Below, in pieces: positions 52,333 to 61,573 of a stretch of DNA of 64,000 nucleotides. This DNA is from Albidovulum denitrificans (GTDB lineage Bacteria > Pseudomonadota > Alphaproteobacteria > Rhodobacterales > Rhodobacteraceae). The notes below the pieces were generated by a model, which did not search any database, was not told the DNA's origin, and was given only the letters and a program-made list of their open reading frames with translations. Positions within the stretch are counted from its first letter, which is position 1, and the number at the start of each line of letters is the position of its first letter. Location of the stretch: contig NZ_PVEP01000006.1 in assembly GCF_002973535.1 (NCBI RefSeq), positions 62,001-126,000 of the forward strand, given 5' to 3'. A program made the position numbers and the translations under genes.

Positions 52333-53400
52333 ATGTCCAAGACCCGTTTCCCCCTTCGTGCCGCGCTGGCCGGAACCGCCGCTGTCGTTACCCTCGCCGC
52401 GCCCGCCATGGCGGCGGAGGAACTGAACGCGCTGATCTGGTGCGACCATGCCGATGCCGATCTGCTCAAGCCCTTCGAGGACGCGCATGACGTGCGCGTG
52501 AACACCAAGGAATACGAAGGCACCGCCGCAGGGCTTGCCATCCTTGACCAGTCGCAACCGGGCGACTGGGACGTGATGGTGATCGACGCGGTGGACGTGG
52601 GCCGCGCTGTTGAACGCGGCGTTTTTGCGCCCCTTGACCCGGCAGAGTTTCCGATGGGCGACTACTTCCCCGAACTGACGCTCGACAGCCACAACAGCGT
52701 CGATGGCACGACCTATGCCGTCACCGAAAAGTTCGGCTACAACACCATCGCCTTCAACAAGGCCAAGGTGGATGAGGCGGATATGGAGGACATGGGCAGC
52801 CTCTGGTCCGGCAAGTATGACGGCAAGATCGCGATCTATGACTATTACCTGCCGGTGATGGGCCTTGTCGGCCTGTCGCAGGGCGTCGCGACCAAGGACC
52901 TTAGCGCCGCGAACCTCGAAACGCTCCGCGACCCGCTTTACAAGCTGAAGGCCGCGAGCCGTCAGGTCAGCGACGTGGTCGCCAGCCAGACCGCGCTTGC
53001 GACGGGTGAGGTCGATGTGCTGATCGGCGGCGGCGAATGGCTGACCGCCGTGCTGCATTCGGAAAACCCCGATCTGGACTGGACGATCCCGAAACAGGGC
53101 GCGCTTCTCTGGGCGCAGTCGATTGCGGTCCTGAAGGATTCGCAGAACCCCGATCTGGCGAAGGAGTTCGTGAAATACATCGTCTCGCCCGAAGGGCAGG
53201 CGCGGCTTGCGACTTCGTCCTGCTACTGGGGGATGCCCGTCAACAAGAAGGCGGGTGAGGTGCTGGACGACAGCCAGAAGGCCGTGCTGCGCTGGGACCA
53301 GCAGGCAGACTACCTGTCCCGCGCGCAGCTTTACCCGGTGCCGGATGCCGATCTTGACGCCGAGATGCAGTCGATGTGGACGGACATGCTGCAACAGTGA
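52333..53400 (+). CDS. Polyamine-type ABC transporter substrate-binding protein (PotD-like)
   Basis: A 355-residue periplasmic binding protein with a signal peptide (about 1-24, ending AMAA). The mature part, EELNALIWCDHADADLLKPFED, then NTKEYEGTAAG and GDWDVMVIDAVDVGRAVERG, follows the spermidine/putrescine-binding PotD/PotF fold. AGGAG lies ten bases before the ATG. It heads a four-gene ABC cluster followed by a metallo-hydrolase and an agmatinase-type enzyme, suggesting a guanidino compound or polyamine as ligand. A GC-rich hairpin separates it from the permease genes. Confidence 0.85.
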   Translation: MSKTRFPLRAALAGTAAVVTLAAPAMAAEELNALIWCDHADADLLKPFEDAHDVRVNTKEYEGTAAGLAILDQSQPGDWDVMVIDAVDVGRAVERGVFAPLDPAEFPMGDYFPELTLDSHNSVDGTTYAVTEKFGYNTIAFNKAKVDEADMEDMGSLWSGKYDGKIAIYDYYLPVMGLVGLSQGVATKDLSAANLETLRDPLYKLKAASRQVSDVVASQTALATGEVDVLIGGGEWLTAVLHSENPDLDWTIPKQGALLWAQSIAVLKDSQNPDLAKEFVKYIVSPEGQARLATSSCYWGMPVNKKAGEVLDDSQKAVLRWDQQADYLSRAQLYPVPDADLDAEMQSMWTDMLQQ

Positions 53401-53407
53401 CGCCAAC

Positions 53408-53431
53408 GCGGCCGGCTTACGGGCCGGCCGC
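53408..53431 (+). terminator. Hairpin after the binding-protein gene
   Basis: GCGGCCGGC-TTACGG-GCCGGCCGC is a perfect 9-bp stem with a 6-base loop, 7 bases after the binding-protein stop and 19 bases before the permease start. Without a T-run it likely acts as an attenuator or mRNA stabiliser, raising binding protein over permease. Confidence 0.6.
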
Positions 53432-53449
53432 CTGACGGGAAGCCCGGTG

Positions 53450-54304
53450 ATGAGCATCGAACAGGCAGAACGCCGCCGCGCCTCGGCGCTTGTCGCGCCC
53501 GCGCTTCTCTGGACGCTGGCCTTCTTCGTCCTGCCCTTCGCGGGGATGGTCTGGCTGAGCCTTGGCCATCTGGAGGGGCGGGAGGTCGTGGCGGGACCGG
53601 GGCCTGAGAACTACGTCCGTATCTTCACCGACCCGTCCTTTCTGAAGGGCATCCGCGTTTCGCTGGAAATCACCCTGGTGGTGACGGTGATTTCCGTGGT
53701 GCTGGCATGGCCGCTCGCCTGGATCATCGCCATGCGGGTGCCGCAGCGCTGGCAAAGGCTGGCGCTGATGCTGGCGGTGCTGCCGTTCTGGACGTCCTAT
53801 GTCGTGCGCAGCTATTCCTGGGCGCTGGTCCTTGGCGCGAACGGCGTGGTGATGCAGGCGCTGATCGGGGCGGGGATCATCGACGAACCCGTGCAGATCA
53901 TGGCGACAAGAACGGCTACCGTGATCGGCTTCGTCCATTTCTTCGTGATGCTCCTGACGCTGACGATCTATTCCAACCTTGTGCAGCTGTCGCCGAACTA
54001 CGCCCGCGCGGCCGCTGATCTTGGTGCCTCTGGCTGGCAGGTGATCCGGCTGGTGATCCTGCCGCTGACGCTGCCCGGCGTCATGACCGGGGCCTTCCTG
54101 ACCTTCGTCCTCTGCATCGGCGATTACATCACGCCGCAGATCCTTGGCGGGAATAACGAACTGACCCTGCCGCAGTTGATCATGCTGCAACTGGGGCGGC
54201 GGGGGGACTTTCCCATGGCCTCGGCGCTGTCGGTGGTGCTGATGGCGCTGGTGACGCTGGCCTATGCGGCCTCGGCCCGTTGGCTGAAGATGGACCGGGT
54301 CTGA
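53450..54304 (+). CDS. ABC transporter permease, PotB-like
   Basis: A 284-residue inner-membrane permease with about six helices. It has the spermidine/putrescine-type EAA loop NYARAAADLGASGWQVIRLVILP and a PotB-like start (ALVAPALLWTLAFFVLPFAGMVWLS). Its stop overlaps the next permease start by one base. With the second permease and the ATPase it forms the importer. Confidence 0.9.
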   Translation: MSIEQAERRRASALVAPALLWTLAFFVLPFAGMVWLSLGHLEGREVVAGPGPENYVRIFTDPSFLKGIRVSLEITLVVTVISVVLAWPLAWIIAMRVPQRWQRLALMLAVLPFWTSYVVRSYSWALVLGANGVVMQALIGAGIIDEPVQIMATRTATVIGFVHFFVMLLTLTIYSNLVQLSPNYARAAADLGASGWQVIRLVILPLTLPGVMTGAFLTFVLCIGDYITPQILGGNNELTLPQLIMLQLGRRGDFPMASALSVVLMALVTLAYAASARWLKMDRV

Positions 54305-55074
54305 TGCGCGTGCTTGGCTGGATATATCTCGCGCTCGCCTACGGCTTCATCTTCCTGCCGGTCGGCGCGCTGGTGCTGTTCTCGTTTCAGGACGGGCGCC
54401 TGCCGGTGCCGCCCTTCAACGGGCCGACGGTGAAGTGGTATGCCGATGTGCTGGGCGACCGCGACCTGATGGCGGCGCTGGTCAATTCGCTGATGGTCGC
54501 CGCCGCGTCTTCGGCCGTGGCGCTGGTCTTGGGCTTCCTTGCCGCGCAGGGGCTGGCGCGGGTGGCACTGCCGGGATCGGTGGTGATGCGCGGCCTTCTG
54601 ATCGCGCCGATGACGGTCAGCTACCTCATCATCGCGCTGGGGCTGTTGTCGGCCTTCAACCATATCGGCCTCCGCCCGTCGCTCATGGCCGCCGGGATCG
54701 GCCATGTCGTCATCAACCTGCCCTTGTGCTTCGCGATCCTCTTCGCCGCGATGGGCGCGCATCAGCAAAACGCCGAACGCGCGGCGCGCGATCTGGGCGC
54801 GTCGGAATTGCGGGTGCTGTGGCATGTCTCCGCCCCGATGCTGCGGCCAGCACTTCTGGCGGCCTTCTTCCTCTCGTTCACCTTCAGCTGGGATGAGTTC
54901 ATCATCGCCTTCCTCCTGACCCGCTTCGACGTGACCCTGCCGGTGGAGATCTGGTCGATGCTGCGTTCGGGTCTGTCGCCCGCGACCAATGCCATCGGCT
55001 CGCTCGTCTTCCTCGTCTCGGTCGCGCTCTTGGTCGTGCTGGAATTCACCGTATTCAGAAAGGTGCGGAAATGA
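54304..55074 (+). CDS. ABC transporter permease, PotC-like
   Basis: A 256-residue permease with about six helices. The EAA loop reads NAERAARDLGASELRVLWHVSAP, followed by FTFSWDEFIIAFLLTRFDVTLPVEIWSM, a PotC hallmark (key element SWDEFIIAF). ATG 54304 overlaps the preceding stop (TGATG). It overlaps the ATPase gene by ATGA. Confidence 0.9.
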   Translation: MRVLGWIYLALAYGFIFLPVGALVLFSFQDGRLPVPPFNGPTVKWYADVLGDRDLMAALVNSLMVAAASSAVALVLGFLAAQGLARVALPGSVVMRGLLIAPMTVSYLIIALGLLSAFNHIGLRPSLMAAGIGHVVINLPLCFAILFAAMGAHQQNAERAARDLGASELRVLWHVSAPMLRPALLAAFFLSFTFSWDEFIIAFLLTRFDVTLPVEIWSMLRSGLSPATNAIGSLVFLVSVALLVVLEFTVFRKVRK

Positions 55075-56093
55075 CCGCCGATGTCGCCGTTCAGTCGGTT
55101 CGCCAGACTTTCAACACCTTCACCGCGCTGCACCGGATCGACCTTGAGATCGCGGCGGGGGAGTTCGTGGTGCTGCTTGGCCCCTCGGGCTGTGGCAAGA
55201 CCACGCTGCTGTCAATTCTTGGCGGCTTCCTGACGCCCACGGAAGGCAGGGTGCTGATCGGCGGGCGGGACATGACCCATGTCGCGCCGAAAGATCGCCC
55301 GACGACGACGATGTTTCAGGATTACGCGCTCTTCCCGCATATGTCGCTTCGCGACAACGTGGCCTTCGGCCCCCGGATGCGCGGGTCGGGGCGGGGCGAC
55401 CGCAACCGCCGGGCGGAGGAGATGCTGGCGCTGGTGGGTCTTGCCGACAAGGCGGGGCGGCGCCCGCATGAGCTGTCGGGTGGGCAGCGGCAGCGCGTCG
55501 CCTTGGCGCGCGCGCTGGCGGTGGACCCGGATGTGCTTTTGCTGGACGAACCGCTTGGCGCGCTGGACCTGAAGCTTCGCCGCCAGATGCAGGAGGAGTT
55601 GAAGGCGATCCAGCGCAAGGTCGGCACCACTTTCGTCCATGTCACCCATGACCAGGAAGAGGCGATGGCGATCGCCGACCGGATCGTGGTAATGAACGAG
55701 GGGCGGATCGAGGATCTGGGGACGCCGCAGAAGATCTACCTTGAACCACGCTCGCTTTTTTCGGCGGGTTTCATGGGAGAGGTGAACCGCATCCCGGTCA
55801 GGCCTGCGGGGCAGGGGGCGGAAAGCGCGCTTGGCCCGCTTGCCCTCACGACCGACAAGCCGGGAACGCTCTGCCTGCGCCCCGAGAATGTCGGGCTTAA
55901 GGGCAGCCTTGCGCTTGGCCCCGCGCGGCTGACGGATGCCGCCTTCTTCGGCACCTATCACCGCTGCCACTTCACCCCCGTCGCCGCGCCCGATATGCAG
56001 ATCGTGGCGCATCTGCCGCTGGGCGATCTGCCTGAAACAGGGGCTGAGGTCGCGCTTTGGGGGACGAACCCGATGATATTGGAGGCCGCATGA
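55071..56093 (+). CDS. ABC transporter ATP-binding protein, PotA-like
   Basis: A 340-residue ATPase. All nucleotide-site motifs are canonical: Walker A GPSGCGKTT, Q-loop FQDYALFPHM, signature ELSGGQRQRVALARAL, Walker B LLLDEP and H-loop VTHDQEEAM. A TOBE-like C-terminal domain follows (LCLRPENVGL). Its stop overlaps the metallo-hydrolase start (ATGA). Confidence 0.94.
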   Translation: MTADVAVQSVRQTFNTFTALHRIDLEIAAGEFVVLLGPSGCGKTTLLSILGGFLTPTEGRVLIGGRDMTHVAPKDRPTTTMFQDYALFPHMSLRDNVAFGPRMRGSGRGDRNRRAEEMLALVGLADKAGRRPHELSGGQRQRVALARALAVDPDVLLLDEPLGALDLKLRRQMQEELKAIQRKVGTTFVHVTHDQEEAMAIADRIVVMNEGRIEDLGTPQKIYLEPRSLFSAGFMGEVNRIPVRPAGQGAESALGPLALTTDKPGTLCLRPENVGLKGSLALGPARLTDAAFFGTYHRCHFTPVAAPDMQIVAHLPLGDLPETGAEVALWGTNPMILEAA

Positions 56094-56818
56094 TCCGCGC
56101 GAGAGCAGAGGACTGGTACCGCATCCGCCCGCAATCGGATGGCATCACCTGGATTGATGAGCCGCATATCCAGGAATTCTACCGCTGCAATATCTGGCAT
56201 GTCCGGGGGCGGGATCGGGATATGCTGGTCGACAGCGGCATGGGGGTGCTGTCCTTACGCGAATGGGTGCCGCTGGTCAGCGAACGCCCGCTCGATGCCG
56301 TCGCAAGCCACACCCATTTCGACCATATCGGCTGCCACCACGAATTTCCCTGCCGGTTGTGCCACGCGGCAGAGGCGGAAATCCTCGCCCATGCCAACCG
56401 CGACAACACGCTGGCGGGCCAATACGTCACCGACGACATCTTCCACCAGTTGCCGCCCGAACCCTACCAATCGGCCACCTATACGGTGAAGGGCGCCCCC
56501 GCGACGCGGATATTGCAGGACGGCGACGTCATCGACCTGGGCGACCGGCATTTCGAGGTGATCCACACCCCCGGCCATTCCCCCGGTGGTATCGCGCTCT
56601 GGGAGGCGGCGACGGGTGTCCTGATCTCGGGCGACATCGTCTATGACGGGCCGCTGATCGAAGGCACGACGGATGAAGAGGCGGCGCAATACATCGCCTC
56701 GATGCAGCGGCTTCTGGACCTGCCCGCGCGGGTCGTCCATGGCGGCCATTTCCCGTCCTATTCCGGGGAACGGCATCGGGAGATCATCACCGCATGGCTG
56801 AAGGAAAAGGGCGCATGA
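56090..56818 (+). CDS. Metallo-beta-lactamase-fold hydrolase
   Basis: A 242-residue cytosolic MBL-fold protein. Metal ligands are in the HxHxDH motif SHTHFDHIGCHHEF (about residues 79-92), HTPGHSPGGIALWE, SGDIVYD and VVHGGHF. It is coupled to the ATPase before it and to the agmatinase after it. The substrate is unknown; MBL proteins in such operons may cleave a lactone, thioester or amide of the imported compound. Confidence 0.85.
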   Translation: MIRARAEDWYRIRPQSDGITWIDEPHIQEFYRCNIWHVRGRDRDMLVDSGMGVLSLREWVPLVSERPLDAVASHTHFDHIGCHHEFPCRLCHAAEAEILAHANRDNTLAGQYVTDDIFHQLPPEPYQSATYTVKGAPATRILQDGDVIDLGDRHFEVIHTPGHSPGGIALWEAATGVLISGDIVYDGPLIEGTTDEEAAQYIASMQRLLDLPARVVHGGHFPSYSGERHREIITAWLKEKGA

Positions 56819-57774
56819 CGACCACATTCAACCAGCCGCTTGGCGGCAATGACATGCCGCGTTTTGGCGGCCCGGCCACGATGATGCGCCTGCCCGCGGC
56901 GGAAAGCGCCGAAGGGCTGGATGCCTGCTTCATCGGCATTCCGATGGATATAGGCACCTCCAACCGTTCCGGCACGCGGCTTGGGCCGCGCCAGATCCGC
57001 GACGAAAGCCGGATGATCCGGCCCTACAACATGGCCACCCGCGCCGCCCCGTTCGAGGCGTTGCAGGTGGCGGACCTCGGGGACGTGCCGATCAACACCT
57101 TCGATCTGAAGAAATCGGTGAAGATCATCGAGGCGTTCTATGGCGAGGTCCTGAAACACGACGTCATCCCCCTGACACTCGGCGGGGATCACACGCTGAC
57201 CTGGCCGATCCTGAAGGCGATGCGCGACAAGCACGGGCCGGTCGCCCTGATCCACATCGACGCGCATTCCGACATCAATGAGACGATGTTCGGCGAGGAG
57301 GTCGCGCATGGCTGCCCGTTCCGCCGCGCGTGGGAGGACGGGTGCCTGCTGAACGACAAGGTCTTCCAGATCGGGTTGCGCGGGTCGGGCTATGCGGCCG
57401 AGGATTTCGACTGGGGCCGCGACAAGGGCTGGACCGTGATCCAGGCCGAGGAATGCTGGTGGAAGTCGCTCACGCCGCTGATGGCGGAGATAAGGGCAAA
57501 GATCGGCGATGCGCCGGTTTACCTGACCTATGACATAGACAGCCTCGACCCCGCCTTCGCGCCGGGGACCGGCACGGTGGAGGTCGGCGGACTGACCACC
57601 TGGCAGGCCCTGGAGGTCGTGCGCGGCTGCGCCGGGCTGAACCTTGTCGGCGGCGATCTGGTTGAGGTCTCGCCCCCCTATGACCCCTCGGGCAACACCG
57701 CCCTGATCGGTGCGAACCTGCTTTACGAGATGCTCTGCGCCCTGCCCGGCGTCCCGCGCAAGGTCGCGGGCTGA
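56815..57774 (+). CDS. speB: Agmatinase / guanidino-acid ureohydrolase
   Basis: A 319-residue arginase-superfamily enzyme that releases urea from a guanidino compound, using two Mn ions. Metal-binding motifs are complete: GGDHTLTWP, HIDAHSDIN and YDIDSLDPAFAPGTGT. The ATG overlaps the metallo-hydrolase stop. The polyamine-type transporter upstream points to agmatine (giving putrescine), but guanidinobutyrate or guanidinopropionate cannot be excluded from sequence alone, so the gene symbol is provisional. Confidence 0.85.
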   Translation: MTTTFNQPLGGNDMPRFGGPATMMRLPAAESAEGLDACFIGIPMDIGTSNRSGTRLGPRQIRDESRMIRPYNMATRAAPFEALQVADLGDVPINTFDLKKSVKIIEAFYGEVLKHDVIPLTLGGDHTLTWPILKAMRDKHGPVALIHIDAHSDINETMFGEEVAHGCPFRRAWEDGCLLNDKVFQIGLRGSGYAAEDFDWGRDKGWTVIQAEECWWKSLTPLMAEIRAKIGDAPVYLTYDIDSLDPAFAPGTGTVEVGGLTTWQALEVVRGCAGLNLVGGDLVEVSPPYDPSGNTALIGANLLYEMLCALPGVPRKVAG

Positions 57775-58086
57775 GCTGTCAGAACCGCGACCACGGGGCG
57801 CGACAGAGGTTCGCGCCCGGCACCGAGGGTGGGCGCGGTTGATCTGGGCGCAGGGGTGCGCAGACCCGAAACCGTGACGCACCCCGAAACGCCGCGCGGA
57901 TTTCGCGCCCGCCCTTGGGGGGCGGGGTCGGGCGCGAACCGGATCGCAGGCGATCCGGGGGCTTTATCGACGTGTCGCAACCGACGACAGCGGCCCTATA
58001 GCATTTCGGGTCTACGCTGAATCAGAATTTGAACTTATTTCGTTCGAATTCTGATACTTACTTTCTCAACACAAACCCGAAACGCT
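57775..58086. other. 312-base convergent intergenic region with two inverted repeats
   Basis: No gene is supported here. The left part is very GC-rich and contains CCGGATCGC-AG-GCGATCCGG (57939-57958). The right 70 bases turn AT-rich and carry a long inverted repeat (listed separately). The region separates the agmatinase operon from the convergent D-amino-acid dehydrogenase operon. Confidence 0.7.
58021..58055. terminator. 14-bp-arm inverted repeat between convergent operons
   Basis: ATCAGAATTTGAAC-N7-GTTCGAATTCTGAT: 14-base arms with one mismatch around a 7-base spacer, AT-rich and followed by CTTACTTTCTC. Its place between two convergent operons suggests a bidirectional terminator, though the arm length and composition are unusual for this GC-rich DNA. 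Confidence 0.6.
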
Positions 58087-59322
58087 TTAAAACCGCGTCG
58101 CGCGATAGGGGGACAGGTCGATATTCGCCGCCCGGCCGGTGGCGATGTCGGCCACCAGTTCGCCCGTCTTCGGCGCCATCATCAGCCCGTAATGGCTATG
58201 CCCGAAGGCGGCGATCAGGCCGGGGAAGCCTTCGATTTCGCCGATACAAGGCAGGCTGTCGGGCAGGCTGGGGCGCTGGCCGGACCACGTCGTGTGCGCC
58301 TCGGCCCTCAGGTCTGGGGAGATGCGCCGGGCAAGGCTGATGAGCCCGGCCAGACGCTTGTCATTGACCGGCGCGTCGAGGCCCGCGAACTCTGCCGTGC
58401 CGGCCACGCGCAGCCCGTCGGACATGGAAGAGGCCACGAACTTCATCTCGGCATCCATCACCGAATGGGTGAAGCTGATACCGGGATCGGTGAAGCAGAC
58501 GTGATAGCCCCGCTCCGCCTCAACCGGGATGCGGATGCCGAGGGGGCGCAGAAGCCGCGCCGACCAGACCCCCATCGCCAGAACCAGCTTGGCCGCCCGC
58601 ACCTCGCCCTGATCGGTGCGGCACAGCCATTCGCCCTCTGTCCGGTGCAGCGATTGCACCGCCATGCGCCGGACCTGCCCGCCCATCCCCTGGAACTTTT
58701 CCGCCAGCACGGTCCCGACCCGGCCCGGCGATAGGGTGCGGGCCTGCCCCTTGATAAGGATCGCCGCGGTGAAGTCATGCGACAGCGCGGGTTCCAGCGC
58801 GCGCAGTTCGGCCGCGCCGATCCGCTCTACCTCCGCCCCGGCGGTGCGGCGCAATTCCCCCTCCAGCGTATCAAGCCGCGCGTCCCCGGCGTTGCGATAG
58901 GCGTGGACGTAATAGCTGTCGCGGATCAGATCCTCATGCCCGGTTCCGGCCAGAAGGCGGCGGTAGAGCGTCACGCAATCGCGGTTCAGCACCTCCATCG
59001 CGGCAGAGATGTCGCGCACCCGCCCTTCGCGCCCCTGGCCGAGGAAACGCAGCCCCCAGGGCGCCATGCGTGGCAGATAGGACGGGCGCACCGAAACCGG
59101 TCCCAAGGGGTCGAGCAGCCAGCCGGGGATCTTCTTCCACAGGCCCGGCATGGATTGCGGCACCACCGACCAGGGGGAGATGATGCCCGCATTGCCGAAG
59201 GACGTCGCCTGACCCGGCGCGTCGCGGTCGATCAGCGTGACCTTCGCCCCGCGTTCGGCCAGCGCGAGCGCGGTGCAGATGCCGACGATACCGGCGCCAA
59301 GGACGGTTACTTCCTCTGCCAT
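58087..59322 (-). CDS. D-amino-acid dehydrogenase-like FAD oxidoreductase (DadA family)
   Basis: A 411-residue flavoprotein with the N-terminal FAD motif VTVLGAGIVGICTALALAERG and the DadA pattern FGNAGIISPWSVVPQSMPGL, VDAE/IPVEAERGYHV, and FGHSHYGLMMAPKTGELVAD near the C-terminus. Members oxidise D-amino acids to 2-oxo acids, passing electrons to quinone. It is the last gene of a four-gene operon with a TAXI-type TRAP carrier and a racemase-like protein, 4 bases after the permease, implying uptake and oxidation of an amino acid. Substrate preference unknown. Confidence 0.88.
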   Translation of the reverse strand: MAEEVTVLGAGIVGICTALALAERGAKVTLIDRDAPGQATSFGNAGIISPWSVVPQSMPGLWKKIPGWLLDPLGPVSVRPSYLPRMAPWGLRFLGQGREGRVRDISAAMEVLNRDCVTLYRRLLAGTGHEDLIRDSYYVHAYRNAGDARLDTLEGELRRTAGAEVERIGAAELRALEPALSHDFTAAILIKGQARTLSPGRVGTVLAEKFQGMGGQVRRMAVQSLHRTEGEWLCRTDQGEVRAAKLVLAMGVWSARLLRPLGIRIPVEAERGYHVCFTDPGISFTHSVMDAEMKFVASSMSDGLRVAGTAEFAGLDAPVNDKRLAGLISLARRISPDLRAEAHTTWSGQRPSLPDSLPCIGEIEGFPGLIAAFGHSHYGLMMAPKTGELVADIATGRAANIDLSPYRATRF

Positions 59323-59326
59323 GGTG

Positions 59327-61546
59327 CTACCCTTCCTCGGCGATCCGGCGCCGCTGGACGATCTGGGTCAGGACGGCGGGCGCGGCGATCAGCGCCGCGA
59401 TCAGGTCGGCCTGAAGCGAGGGCGCGATGAAGACGATCCCGGCAAGCCCCATCAGGATGCGGAACCCGACACCCATCGGCGCCAGCCAATAGCCGACCAC
59501 GGCGGTGGACAGGCAGATGACGCCTGCGATGCAGCTTGTCGCGGTATAGATGAAGGTCCAGAGGTCGAAGCCGGTCTGCGAGACGAACAACAGGACCGGC
59601 GCATAGACGAAGGCCATCGGCGCCACGATCTTGCCCAGCCCCAGCGAAAAGGCGGAAATCCCGGTGCGGAACGGGTTTGAATTGGCAATCGCAGCGGCGG
59701 CATAGGCCGAGGTGCAGACGGGTGGTGTGATCTCTGCCACGACGCCGTAATACAGCACGAACATGTGGCTCGCGATCGGCGGCACGCCCAGTTGCGCCAG
59801 CGCGGGCTGCGCGACCGAGACCAGCATGATGTAAAGCGCCGTCGTCGGCACGCCCGCGCCCATCAGGATACAGGCGATGGCGACAAGGACGAGGCTGATG
59901 AACAGCGTGATGTCCTCGACCGAGAAAAGCTCAAAACTGCCGAAGCTCAGCAGCGTATGCAGGTTGGCGCCGATCTGGCCCGCGCCCTGCGTCACCATGA
60001 AGCCGATGCGAAAGCCGACGCCGGTCGTGTTGATGACGCCGACGACGATGCCCACCGCGGCCGCCGCCGCGCCGACGGCAAGGGCGTATTTCACCCCCGT
60101 CTCGAACGTGTCGGCCATTTGCGGCAGGCGGATACGCTCTTGCGGGTTGAAGCTGCCCAGCACCGCGCAGGCGATGAGGATTGCCGACATCGGCAGGTCA
60201 AAGCCCTCGCCCGTGTATTTCCACGCCACGAAGGCGATGAAGGCGCCGGGATAGAACAGCGTCGCCGGGTTTCGCACCCGCGCCATGCCGGTGATGATCG
60301 CCAGTGAGATGCCGCAGAAGGCGGACATATAGGGCGTATAGCCGGAAAACAGCACCACCAGAAGGCCGACAAGTGGCACCATATTGGCCCAGCCATCGCG
60401 CCAGACCGTGCCGAGACGGGGCAGCATTTCCTTTGACAGGCCCTGAAGGTTCAGCCGCCGTGCCATCAGGTGAACGACGCTGAAGACGCCGATGTAGTGC
60501 AAAAGCGCGGGGAAGATCGCGGCGATGACGATGGTGGTATAGGGGACCTCAAGAAACTCGGCCATGATGAAGGCCGCGGCCCCCATGATCGGCGGCGTGA
60601 TCTGTCCGCCCGCCGAGGCGGCCGCCTCGACCCCGCCCGCGAAATGGCCGGGATAGCCCAGACGCTTCATGTTCGGGATCGTCAGCGCGCCGGTCGAAAC
60701 GGTATTGGCCACGGAAGAGCCGGAGATCGTGCCGAAGAAGGCGGAGGACACGACCGAGACCTTGGCAGGCCCGCCGGTATAGCGCCCGGCCAGGATCGTG
60801 GCATTGTCGATGAAAAGCTGGCCCAGCCCGGTGCGCTGCGCGATCACGCCGAACAGCACGAAGTGGAAGACGATGGTCGAGACGACCCAAAGCGTGACGC
60901 CGAAGATCCCCTCTTGCGGGAAATACATCGAGGACACGAAGGTGCGGAACTTCACGCCGGGATGCTGAAGGATGCCGGGAAAGATCGGCCCGAACAGCGC
61001 ATAGGCCATGAAGACGCAGATGATCGCGGGCAGCACCCAGCCCAGCGTGCGCCGCGCGATGTCCAGAACCAGCACGATCAGGATGCAGCCGAAGATCATG
61101 TCGTAGATGTTGGGATTGCCCATGCGGAAGGTCTGTTCCTCGATCCCCAGCCAGGGAACGCCCTGCCACGCGAAACCGAGGTAAAGCGCCGAAGCCACGC
61201 CAAGCGCCATCAGAAGCACGTCGAAAAGGGGGACCCCGCCCAGATGCAGCGGGCCGGTCTTCATCTCATAGGCGCTGTGCGTCCTGAACATCGGGAACAG
61301 CGCGTAGATCAGGATGAAGAGGCCCGACAGGTGCCAGCCCATGTGCCAGTAATCCGCGGGCAGCGCGAAGCCGGCGGTCAGGTAGTGATAGGTCGCAAAG
61401 GCCAGCGCGACGACTTTCAGGAACCGCGCGAACCCGGTCGAGACGGCCCGCGTCCGCGCGCCTTCGTCATATTCCTCTTCGATCGCCGCAAGCTCTTCGG
61501 CGGTCAGGTCGCGGTCTTCGCCGCCGGTGTCGTTCTTCACGCTCAT
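59327..61546 (-). CDS. TRAP transporter fused 4TM/12TM permease (TAXI type)
   Basis: A 739-residue membrane protein fusing DctQ-like and DctM-like parts, usual for TAXI TRAP systems. An acidic cytoplasmic N-terminus (DLTAEELAAIEEEYDEGARTR, abbreviated) is followed by many helices. Characteristic segments include VSSAFFGTISGSSVANTVSTG, GGVEAAASAGGQITPPIMGAAAFIMAEF (key elements GGQITPPIMG) and LYYGVVAEITPPVC. It couples Na+ to solute entry with the TAXI binding protein encoded two genes upstream. Confidence 0.92.
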   Translation of the reverse strand: MSVKNDTGGEDRDLTAEELAAIEEEYDEGARTRAVSTGFARFLKVVALAFATYHYLTAGFALPADYWHMGWHLSGLFILIYALFPMFRTHSAYEMKTGPLHLGGVPLFDVLLMALGVASALYLGFAWQGVPWLGIEEQTFRMGNPNIYDMIFGCILIVLVLDIARRTLGWVLPAIICVFMAYALFGPIFPGILQHPGVKFRTFVSSMYFPQEGIFGVTLWVVSTIVFHFVLFGVIAQRTGLGQLFIDNATILAGRYTGGPAKVSVVSSAFFGTISGSSVANTVSTGALTIPNMKRLGYPGHFAGGVEAAASAGGQITPPIMGAAAFIMAEFLEVPYTTIVIAAIFPALLHYIGVFSVVHLMARRLNLQGLSKEMLPRLGTVWRDGWANMVPLVGLLVVLFSGYTPYMSAFCGISLAIITGMARVRNPATLFYPGAFIAFVAWKYTGEGFDLPMSAILIACAVLGSFNPQERIRLPQMADTFETGVKYALAVGAAAAAVGIVVGVINTTGVGFRIGFMVTQGAGQIGANLHTLLSFGSFELFSVEDITLFISLVLVAIACILMGAGVPTTALYIMLVSVAQPALAQLGVPPIASHMFVLYYGVVAEITPPVCTSAYAAAAIANSNPFRTGISAFSLGLGKIVAPMAFVYAPVLLFVSQTGFDLWTFIYTATSCIAGVICLSTAVVGYWLAPMGVGFRILMGLAGIVFIAPSLQADLIAALIAAPAVLTQIVQRRRIAEEG

Positions 61547-61573
61547 GTCACTCCCCTCGCGCCGTCTGACGGG

